A stretch of 64,000 nt of DNA. It comes from Deltaproteobacteria bacterium. GTDB taxonomy: Bacteria; Myxococcota_A; Polyangia; Haliangiales; Haliangiaceae. Made by a program: the position numbers and the translations under genes. Under the pieces are notes generated by a model. It did not search any database and was not told where the DNA came from. It saw only the letters and a list, made by a program, of their open reading frames with translations. This document shows positions 34,549 through 43,604 of the stretch, in pieces (the stretch's first letter is position 1; each line of letters opens with the position of its first letter). The stretch lies in NCBI GenBank assembly GCA_021413675.1, contig JAIOQA010000409.1, forward strand, positions 1 through 64,000. Direction: 5' to 3'.

Positions 34549-35715
34549 TCACCAGCGCAGCGCCCCGCGCGCCCACTGATGCGCGGCGCCCCGGTGGATC
34601 GCGGCGTAGATGCGATCGCGAAGCGCGTTGGCGTCGTCGGTGGTCAGCGTGCGCTCGAGATCGCGCAGCGTGACGCGGACGAGCAGGTTGCGCTGCCCGG
34701 GCGACATCCCGAGGCGCGCGCGCGCCGCGGCGGGCAAGCCATCGTGCGGCGTGTCGGACAGGATCTCGACCGCCTCGACGGCATCGGCGCGATCGCCGAG
34801 CGCGGCGCGCACGCGGTCGCCGAGATCCTCGGCGGTGTCGTCGGCGTCGACCGCGATCGACAGATCGCGCCAGGCCGGCGGCATCATCGACACCGGGCGG
34901 TACGGCGTGAGGTCGGCGAGCTGCCCGGCGATGCGCGGATCGCGCGCGCGCAGGAGCCGGATGTCGGGCAGGCCCTTGCGCAGCATCACCAGGCGATCGA
35001 GCCCGAGGCCCAGCGCGAGCCCGGTCGCGTCGCCGAGCCCGGCGTCGGCGAGCACGCGCGGAGACGCCAGGCCGCCCTCGCCGATCTCGAGCCACGCGCC
35101 GTCGAGCTCGACGTCGACCTGCACGCCGTCCTCGGTGTACGGGTGCGCGGTCGCGGTGGTGCGATGGCGCGCGCCGGGCAGCGCGGCCGCCACGATCGCG
35201 GCGAGCTGCGCGTCGAGATCCGCGCGCGTGAGCGGCGCGCCGCGGCGGATGCGCCAGAGGTCGACCTGGTGCGGCTCGCCGACGTGGTGGCGATCGAGCG
35301 TGTCGCGGCGATAGACCAGGCCGGGCACCGCGAGCAGCACGTCGGTCCACGATGGATCGGCGGCGAGCGCATCGAGCAGCGGCGGGATCGCTGCCGAGGT
35401 CTGCGAGCGCAGCAGCACGCCCGGCCCGAGCCAGCGGGTGTAGCGCGCGTCGCGGGCGACCCCATCGGCGGGGTAGTAGAGGCGATCGTAGTTGTCGCGC
35501 GCGGTGACGATCGGCCCTGGCCGGTGGATCTGGATCGCGGCGCCGGGCGCGGCGACGGCGAGGATGGCGTCGAGGAGGCGCTGCATCGCATGCGGGCCGT
35601 GCGCCGGATCGGCGAGGTCGCGCACCGCGAGGGCGGCCTGGAGCTGGGAGGCGGAGATCGGAGCGGGGGCAGACGTGCGCGCGTGCGACGACGCGCGCGA
35701 TGGATCGATCGACAT
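34549..35715 (-). CDS. Orphan phenylalanyl-tRNA-synthetase-like protein with C-terminal anticodon-binding (FDX-ACB) domain
   Basis: 388 residues from the ATG at 35715 with GAGG upstream. The catalytic core is class IIc: [17 protein letters not shown], motif 2 as [21 protein letters not shown] (about 130-150) and motif 3 as [22 protein letters not shown] (about 233-254). The last 100 or so residues ([16 protein letters not shown]... onward) form an FDX-ACB domain, normally the tail of PheT. PheS plus ACB in one chain is the plan of mitochondrial monomeric PheRS. The PheS hallmark FHQxEG is altered to PHQVDL, and the N-terminal coiled coil is absent, so a different amino acid, a different acceptor or a ligase role is possible (compare PheS-related ligases in natural-product loci). 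The true pheST are not in the window. Confidence 0.82.
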   Translation of the reverse strand: MSIDPSRASSHARTSAPAPISASQLQAALAVRDLADPAHGPHAMQRLLDAILAVAAPGAAIQIHRPGPIVTARDNYDRLYYPADGVARDARYTRWLGPGVLLRSQTSAAIPPLLDALAADPSWTDVLLAVPGLVYRRDTLDRHHVGEPHQVDLWRIRRGAPLTRADLDAQLAAIVAAALPGARHRTTATAHPYTEDGVQVDVELDGAWLEIGEGGLASPRVLADAGLGDATGLALGLGLDRLVMLRKGLPDIRLLRARDPRIAGQLADLTPYRPVSMMPPAWRDLSIAVDADDTAEDLGDRVRAALGDRADAVEAVEILSDTPHDGLPAAARARLGMSPGQRNLLVRVTLRDLERTLTTDDANALRDRIYAAIHRGAAHQWARGALRW

Positions 35716-35948
35716 GACGAACCTCGGAGGCAGAGGGTGTGGCGGGGTGGAGCGGTGACTCCCCCGGACCCTCGGCACCGAAGCGGCGCCGTGACGATGT
35801 GCCGAGATCAGCTCACGTCATGCAGCCGCGCCGGACCGCTGGGTCCGGGGGCCACGAAATCGACGCGACGCGATCAACACGATCCACGAATACCAGACCG
35901 CCGCTGACCGGACAAGCATCGCGTTCGCGCCGTGGCACCCTTGGATCC

Positions 35949-36305
35949 ATGCGCTGGCTCGCCGCGATCCTGCTCACGACCCTGGCCGGCTGCCCGATCT
36001 GCAGCGACGGCGAGCTCCGCGTGGTCGGCGGCGCCGATCCGGTCGTCGTCAACGGCGCGCTCGATCTCGAGCTGCACTACGGCGACACCGTGCTCGGGCC
36101 CGGTCGCTGCGGCGGCTACTGGACCGTCGAGGGGATCGAGGGCGGTGACACGACGGTCGGCACGATCGACACCTGCGGCCACTTCGTCGCGCCGGCGACC
36201 GCACCCGCGCAGCCCGTGACCATCGCCGCCGCCAGCGATGCGCCCGGCACCTGCGCCGACTGCTGTCCGTACGGATCCCGGACGGTGATCGTGCTGCAGC
36301 CGTAG
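35949..36305 (+). CDS. Small Cys-rich lipoprotein
   Basis: 118 residues: signal peptide with lipobox LAGC, then a beta-rich domain (DLELHYGDTVLGPGRCGGYWTVEGIEGGD) and a tail CADCCPYGS. At least seven Cys follow the lipid anchor, suggesting several disulfides. The middle resembles Ig-like surface domains in which a sentence-like 'T-V-G-T-I-D-x-C-G-x-F-V-A-P' recurs in myxobacterial lipoproteins. Function unknown. Confidence 0.75.
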   Translation: MRWLAAILLTTLAGCPICSDGELRVVGGADPVVVNGALDLELHYGDTVLGPGRCGGYWTVEGIEGGDTTVGTIDTCGHFVAPATAPAQPVTIAAASDAPGTCADCCPYGSRTVIVLQP

Positions 36306-36614
36306 TCAGGGCGCGCCGCAGATCAGCCACTGCCCGAGGCGAGCCAGCATGAGCGACCTCCGGATATGGCGAGCACGCCTGCCCGTCGCGGCGACGACCG
36401 GGGACCAACCACCGACGCGGCCTGAGGAGGGCGGGCCGCGTCGGCTGTCGCCGCCGCGACGAGCAGGTGCTCGGGGAGTAAGAGACCGGGCGAGCCGCAA
36501 ACGTTGTCCTCTGACACAGAGCGCAACACGCGGCGCGATTGGCATGACCACCGTCGAGCGACCGCCCGGTTTACTCGGCCGCGGGATCGCGGTACCCCGG
36601 TTCAGGGAGGCGAC
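36306..36614. other. Intergenic region with an 11-bp hairpin
   Basis: About 310 bp without a supported gene. A perfect 11-bp stem (CCGACGCGGCC at 36412-36422 with its complement at 36434-36444, 11-nt loop) is the only clear structure. GGGAGG near its end is the ribosome site of the next gene. Confidence 0.5.
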
Positions 36615-38342
36615 ATGCGAGCCAGCGTCAGCGCACCAGGATTCCTCGTGATCGCGGCGCTCGCCGCGTGCGGCAGCAGCAAGGCGGCACCCGATGCACC
36701 GCCGCCCACGGCCGACGCGCGGCTGGTCGGGTTCGATCGACCCGAGCTGGTCTGTCCCGGCGGGCCGGGCTGCGCCACCACCGGCAACGGCGTGCTCGAG
36801 GTCGGCGCTGGCAAGCACACGTACACGCCGGTGATCGCCGAGACCTGGACCGACACCAACAACAACGGCGACTACGATGTCGGCGAGCCGTACGTCGACG
36901 CCAACAGCAACGGCAAGTTCGATGCGTTCTGGCTGTTCGGCGGCGGCAAGGCGGCCAACGGCGTCAAGACCGACCTCGAGGCGCGCGCGCTCGCGTTCCG
37001 CGAGGGCGATGTCTCCGTCGCGATCGTCTACCTCGACACCACCGGCTTCCTCGCCGGCGACATGGACGCGATCCGCGCCGACCCCGCGCTCGCCGGCTTC
37101 GCGATCGATCACGTGATCATCGGCTCGACCCACGCGCACCTCGCGGTCGACACCGTCGGGCTGTGGGGACCGGACACGTTCACGACCGGCTACGATCCGG
37201 CGTACGTCGCGACCGTGCGCGCCGCCGCGGTCAGCGCGATCAGGGACGCGATGACCTCGCTCGCGCCCGCGCACCTGCAGATCGCGAAGACGCTGCTCAT
37301 CAACGATCCCGCCAACCCCGCGTCGAAGACCGATCGCTGGGCCAAGGACCTGCGCGATCCGATCATCTTCGATCCCACGATGACGGTCGCGCGGTTCGTG
37401 CGCGCCGACGACGAGAGCAAGACGATCGGCACGCTGGTGAACTGGGCCGATCACCCCGAGGTCGCGCTGTTCGGAGAGGGCCCGCCGCTGGTCTCCGCGC
37501 ACTACCCGCACTGGCTGCGCCAGTACACCGAGGCCGGCTTCGCCGCCGGCGACTTCGACGGGCCGGTCGCGCTGACCCGCGATCTACCGGGCTGGGGCGG
37601 CATCACGGTGTTCGTGCAGGGCGCGCTCGGCGGGCAGATCGGATCGCTGCGCGGCACCGCGCCGCTCGATCGCCACGGCGTGCCGGTGACGATGGAGAGC
37701 CACGAGATGGACGAGGCGCTCGGCGCCAACGCCGCGCGCCGCGCGCTCGAGATCATCGCCGACTCGGCCGAGACCGTCAGCGATCTGCCGCTCGGCTTCC
37801 GCACCGCGACGTACGCGGCGCGCGTCGACAACATCGGCTTCCAGCTGGCGTTCCAGATCGGCCTGCTCGCGCCGCACCCGCTGGTCGGCTACGACAGCAC
37901 GCAGCCCATCGCGTCGGACAACCCGCCGTGGGTGCCGCTGCGCTCGACCTACCTGCAGATCGGGCCGATCGGCCTGGTCACCGCGCCCGGCGAGCTCCAC
38001 CCCGAGCTCTGGGTCGGCGGCTACACCGGCGGCTGGAGCTGGGGCTGGACGATGCTCGACGCGACCAAGCCCAACACGCCCGATCTCGCGACCGCGCCCG
38101 CCGGTCCGTACCTGCGCGATCTCGTGCTCGCGAACCCCGGCGTCGAGTACCCGATCCTCGCCGGCCTCGCCGAGGACTACACGGGCTACCTCGTGCCGCA
38201 CTACAACTACGTGCTCGATCCCGACAGCCCGTACCTCTCCGAGGCGCCCGGCGATCACTACGAGGAGACCTACTCGCTCGGCCCCGACTGCGAGGAGCAC
38301 GTCGTGCAGCCGATCCTCGCGCTGGTGGCGTGGCGGCCGTAG
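36615..38342 (+). CDS. Lipoprotein resembling neutral/alkaline ceramidases
   Basis: 575 residues with lipobox LAAC and GGGAGG upstream. An N-terminal segment has Asp/Asn-rich loops that read as calcium sites (DTNNNGDYDVGEP; DANSNGKFD). The body recalls the N-terminal domain of neutral ceramidase: VAIVYLDTTGFLAGDMDAIR, the metal-ligand-like GSTHAHLAVDTVG, VNWADHPEVALFG, GGITVFVQGALGGQIGS and LGFRTATYAARVDN. Such enzymes hydrolyse the amide of ceramide; exported homologues without the full family are annotated as hypothetical. The lipid anchor would place it at the outer membrane or periplasm. The assignment is moderately sure; the substrate is not. Confidence 0.7.
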   Translation: MRASVSAPGFLVIAALAACGSSKAAPDAPPPTADARLVGFDRPELVCPGGPGCATTGNGVLEVGAGKHTYTPVIAETWTDTNNNGDYDVGEPYVDANSNGKFDAFWLFGGGKAANGVKTDLEARALAFREGDVSVAIVYLDTTGFLAGDMDAIRADPALAGFAIDHVIIGSTHAHLAVDTVGLWGPDTFTTGYDPAYVATVRAAAVSAIRDAMTSLAPAHLQIAKTLLINDPANPASKTDRWAKDLRDPIIFDPTMTVARFVRADDESKTIGTLVNWADHPEVALFGEGPPLVSAHYPHWLRQYTEAGFAAGDFDGPVALTRDLPGWGGITVFVQGALGGQIGSLRGTAPLDRHGVPVTMESHEMDEALGANAARRALEIIADSAETVSDLPLGFRTATYAARVDNIGFQLAFQIGLLAPHPLVGYDSTQPIASDNPPWVPLRSTYLQIGPIGLVTAPGELHPELWVGGYTGGWSWGWTMLDATKPNTPDLATAPAGPYLRDLVLANPGVEYPILAGLAEDYTGYLVPHYNYVLDPDSPYLSEAPGDHYEETYSLGPDCEEHVVQPILALVAWRP

Positions 38343-38346
38343 CGGC

Positions 38347-38760
38347 TCAGCCGCCGGCGCACTGATAGAACGCGGTGCACGCGGCCGGCGCCGGGCCGCA
38401 CTCGTCGAGCGCCTGGGCCTCGATGCACGGGCGCAGCAGCCCGACCTGGCAGTGCGGCCAGACGTTCTGCAGGCAGTCGGCGACCGGATCGATCGTGATC
38501 ATCGTGCCGCCGCCGCAGTCGATGGTGTGCGGCCCGCCCTGGATGTCGACCATCCAGGTGCAGAGGGCCATTGCGTCGTCGAGTGTGAGCTGGTCGAGGT
38601 AGGTCGCGTCGGGCACCGACAGCATCGGTGCGCCATCGATGGTCGGCGCCGCGTCCACCATCGGCGCCGCGTCGACGGCGCCGGCATCGGCGGCGGGCCG
38701 CTCGCTACCTCCGCAGGCGGCGAGCGAGGCGAACACGAGCGACACGAGCGGCAGGCGCAT
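38347..38760 (-). CDS. Small lipoprotein with Cys-paired domain
   Basis: 137 residues from the ATG at 38760. The lipobox LAAC is followed by an Asp/Ala-rich linker with repeated DAAP (VDAAPMVDAAPTIDGAP) and a domain of about 85 residues with seven Cys (LCTWMVDIQGG, IDCGGG, DCLQNVWPHCQ, RPCIEAQ, DECGPAPAACTAFYQC). Such domains recur in myxobacterial genomes as secreted Cys-rich modules of unknown role. It converges with the ceramidase-like gene (4 nt between stops). Confidence 0.78.
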   Translation of the reverse strand: MRLPLVSLVFASLAACGGSERPAADAGAVDAAPMVDAAPTIDGAPMLSVPDATYLDQLTLDDAMALCTWMVDIQGGPHTIDCGGGTMITIDPVADCLQNVWPHCQVGLLRPCIEAQALDECGPAPAACTAFYQCAGG

Positions 38761-38810
38761 GGCGCCAGATACCACCGACGAGCATCACCTCGCCAGCAGC
38801 CCGGCGCCGT

Positions 38811-41666
38811 TCACTTCCCGCTACCGCTACCGCTTCCGCTACCACTACCGCTACCGCTTCCGCTACCGCCTCCGCTACCACTGCCGCTACCGCTGCCGCT
38901 ACCGCTGCCACTGCCAGTGTCCTCCGGCGGCGGCAGCGGCTTCATCGACGGCACCTCGTGCACGAACCGCTGCTCCGTCGGCGACGCCTCGATCGTGTGA
39001 GTCACGCAGTAGACATCGAGCTTGTCCGACTGGCTCTGCAGCCGCTGCATGAAGGTCGGATCGCTCATGCTGCCGGTGATCGGCACGGTGCAGATCGAGT
39101 ACATGCCCGGCGTGATCTTCTCGAACTTCGGGAAGTCGGCGCCGAACCAGAACTTCATGCCGCCCGAGCCCTGCGAGCTGCCCTGCAGGAACGCGTCGCG
39201 CAGGTCCTTGCCGTTCTTCGCGGCGACCACGCCGCCGAACAGGAACACCTGCGCGGCGTCGACGGTCGAGCCCTTCTTGGCGCGGACCTCGACGGTCAGC
39301 GCCACCGAGCCGACCGGGATGTCGATCGCGATGTCGGTGCGCTTGCCCTCGACCACGGTGGCATCGGCGCCGATCGTCGCGGCGCCGAAGCCGCTCATCT
39401 GCAGCACGGTCAGGTGGTGCTGGCCCTCGGGGATCTTGTCGATGAGGAACGTGCCATCGGCGCCGGTCTGGACGACGACCGCGTGCGCGCCGCCGGTCCG
39501 CTGCGACGCGGTGATGCTCGCACCGCCGACCGGCTTGCCCGCCGAGGTCACCTTGCCGGCGAGCACGCCGTAGCCGTGGAGGCGCAGCACCATCGGCGGC
39601 GGATCACCCTGCCCGCCCGGCACCTCGAGCGCGTCCGAGCGGCCGATCGTCGGATGCTCGGCGAGGATCGACGCGCCGTCGGCGGACACGCCCACGATCG
39701 CGAAGCCGCCGTCGTCGCCGGTCACCCCGGTGTGCACGCCGTACTGCTCGGGATTCATCTCGGCGCCGACCCCGCCGGTGCCCTGCGACATGATGAACGC
39801 GCCGATCTGCACCTTGGCCCCCGGCACCGGCGTGCCGTCGTTGCTCACCACGCGGCCGGTGACCTTGCGGCCGCGGTGCAGCTGGATCGTGCCGAGGTCG
39901 GTGGTCTTGCCGGCCTCGACGACGATGTCGCCCTTGATGACCTGCGCGAACTCGGGGCCGCGGATCGTGAGGTCGTACTTGCCCGGGGTGAGCTCGGCGA
40001 GCTTGAAGCTACCGCCGCTCGCGGTCGTGCCCGGCATCCAGCCGACCTGCACCGTCGCCATGTCGGGCGCCTTGCCGGTCTCGAGCGCGAGCTTGCCGGT
40101 GATGCCGCCGGGCGCGGGCAGCACCAGCTTCACCGCGGTGTCACCGGGCTTGGCCGGCGTGCCCTGCTGGTTCCAGCCCTGCTGGTTGCCGCCGGCGCGC
40201 TGCGCCCAGAGCCGGTAGCTGCCGTTCGGCAGACCGTGGATCGTGAAGCGACCGCCGCCGTCGGTGGTCGCCGCCGAGAACCCGGCGAGCGCGAGGTCCT
40301 CGACCTTGCCGCCGCCGCCCAGGAAGTCGGGCATCGCGGTGACCTGGGCCTCGGCCACCGGCTCGCCGCCGCCGTCGACGACGATGCCGGCGATCGTGCC
40401 GCTGACGTCGAGCACCAGCACGACCTCGGACGTCGCGTCACCGCCCGACAGATCGACGTCGGCGATCGCGCTGGCCGCGGTGTCGGACTCCGCGCGGACC
40501 CGCACCGCCGCGCGCGGCAGGCCCTTGAGCGAGAACTTGCCGTCGGCGTCGGCGACCACCTGGCGCAGCACCGAGCCGGCGAAGTCCTCACCGGCACCGC
40601 CGATCGACTTCGGACCGACGCGGATGGTCGCGTAGGGCGCGGGCTGCTTGTCGGCGGTGACGACGCGGCCGGCGAGCACCGCCGCGCTCTTCATCGTGAT
40701 CTCGACGCCGTCCTTGGGGCTGGCGCCATCGACGGTGATCGGCGGCGAGCTGCCCGGCGCGTGGACCTCGTCCTGCGCGACGAAGCGATACGAGCCCTGC
40801 GGCACCGACGGGATCTTGAACGTGCCGTCGGCCGCGGTGATCGCGCCGTCCTTGTCGCCGTCGGTGGTGTCGAAGTAGCGCCCGACGTCCTTCGCGACGA
40901 CCCGCGCGTTCGCGACCGCCACGCCGCGCTCGTCGACCACCCGGCCGCTGACCGGGCCACCGCGCTGCATCGTGATCCGCAGATCGGCCTGCCCCTCCTG
41001 GATCTGCGCGACGGTGTGCACCGGCGCCCAGCCGTCGGCGGAGACCGCGAGCGACATCCAGCCCGCCGGCACGCCGTGCAGCACTGCGTGGCCCTGGGCG
41101 TCGGTCGAGACCGATTGATCCATCATGCCGCGGGCCTCGACCCGCGCGTTCGCGATCGGCTTGCCGTCAGCCGCGGCGGTGACGATGACCGTCAGCGGCT
41201 GGGCGGCGCGCAGGCGCACGACCACCGGGCTCGAGGTCGCGGTCAGCTTGTACTCGACCGGGCCGCCGATGCGATCGCCGATCCGCGCGCCGACGTTGTA
41301 CGTGCGGCCGACCAGCTTGTCGAAGGCGAACGAGCCATCGGCCTCGGACGTCGCGGTGCGCGGCGGCGCCGAGCTCAGCCACACCGTCGCGCCGCCGACC
41401 GGCTGCTCGTCGGCGTCGAGCACCTGGCCCTCGAGGCGCAGCGCGCCGACCGGATCATCGTCGCGCTCGAAGCGCGGCGGGCCGCTGGGGCTCTGGGGTT
41501 CGCTCGGAGCCTCGGCCTTGCGCGGTCCGGACCATGGATCGGCGGCCGCGGAGCCCGACCCGGCGGTCGGCGCAGGCGTTGCGTCGCCTCCGCCCCGCAG
41601 CGCGAAGAACCAGACCGCGAACGCGGCGACCACGACCCCGATGGCGGCGACGACCTTGCGATTCAT
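38811..41666 (-). CDS. Exported protein with about eight carboxypeptidase-regulatory-like repeats
   Basis: 951 residues from the ATG at 41666. An N-terminal membrane anchor (VVAAIGVVVAAFAVWFFAL) precedes a string of CarboxypepD_reg/transthyretin-like beta-sandwiches, each of the form V.G.V.D..G.PV.GA.V...TD.DG.F...G.P.G.Y (for example SGRVVDERGVAVANARVVAKD; AGKVTSAGKPVGGASITASQ). No enzymatic domain is recognised. The C-terminus is a pure Ser-Gly run of more than 30 residues. This is probably a periplasmic or surface scaffold, related in design to the two larger proteins encoded divergently further on. Confidence 0.82.
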   Translation of the reverse strand: MNRKVVAAIGVVVAAFAVWFFALRGGGDATPAPTAGSGSAAADPWSGPRKAEAPSEPQSPSGPPRFERDDDPVGALRLEGQVLDADEQPVGGATVWLSSAPPRTATSEADGSFAFDKLVGRTYNVGARIGDRIGGPVEYKLTATSSPVVVRLRAAQPLTVIVTAAADGKPIANARVEARGMMDQSVSTDAQGHAVLHGVPAGWMSLAVSADGWAPVHTVAQIQEGQADLRITMQRGGPVSGRVVDERGVAVANARVVAKDVGRYFDTTDGDKDGAITAADGTFKIPSVPQGSYRFVAQDEVHAPGSSPPITVDGASPKDGVEITMKSAAVLAGRVVTADKQPAPYATIRVGPKSIGGAGEDFAGSVLRQVVADADGKFSLKGLPRAAVRVRAESDTAASAIADVDLSGGDATSEVVLVLDVSGTIAGIVVDGGGEPVAEAQVTAMPDFLGGGGKVEDLALAGFSAATTDGGGRFTIHGLPNGSYRLWAQRAGGNQQGWNQQGTPAKPGDTAVKLVLPAPGGITGKLALETGKAPDMATVQVGWMPGTTASGGSFKLAELTPGKYDLTIRGPEFAQVIKGDIVVEAGKTTDLGTIQLHRGRKVTGRVVSNDGTPVPGAKVQIGAFIMSQGTGGVGAEMNPEQYGVHTGVTGDDGGFAIVGVSADGASILAEHPTIGRSDALEVPGGQGDPPPMVLRLHGYGVLAGKVTSAGKPVGGASITASQRTGGAHAVVVQTGADGTFLIDKIPEGQHHLTVLQMSGFGAATIGADATVVEGKRTDIAIDIPVGSVALTVEVRAKKGSTVDAAQVFLFGGVVAAKNGKDLRDAFLQGSSQGSGGMKFWFGADFPKFEKITPGMYSICTVPITGSMSDPTFMQRLQSQSDKLDVYCVTHTIEASPTEQRFVHEVPSMKPLPPPEDTGSGSGSGSGSGSGSGGGSGSGSGSGSGSGSGSGK
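38817..38920 (-). repeat. Hexanucleotide-type simple repeat encoding a Ser-Gly tail
   Basis: About 100 bp of 6-nt units on the plus strand (mostly CGCTAC or CGCTTC with variants) immediately before the stop codon of the repeat protein, read in coding sense as alternating Gly and Ser. Unit length is a multiple of three, so copy-number change keeps the frame and alters only tail length. It is not a CRISPR: no spacers. Confidence 0.8.
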
Positions 41667-41807
41667 GTGTGCACGCTCCGACAGCAACAACCCGGCCATC
41701 GTTTCACCGGCACACGCTCACCATCGCTATCGCGGGCTTGCGGCCAACGGCGCGGCACCTGCGACGTCGCAGCGACCGTCGCGGGACGCCGCAGGCGACC
41801 CTACCGG

Positions 41808-43439
<1,632 letters not shown>

Positions 43440-43604
43440 GACGCGGCTTTACCACGCCGCGCCGCAGCGTGGCGCCGGTGTGGCCGCTCACAGGATCTCG
43501 CGCGGGTTCCCGACATTCGGTCGGGTTCCGGCTATTGCCAGACAACCCCGTGCATGCGGCCGTGTCGGACCTCTACGCTACCGGCACGTGGCGAGGAGCA
43601 CCCG

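Noticed and set aside
38817-38920. Possible CRISPR-like array
   Set aside because: Units are 6 nt with no spacers and lie in frame at the end of a gene; it is a simple-sequence coding repeat.
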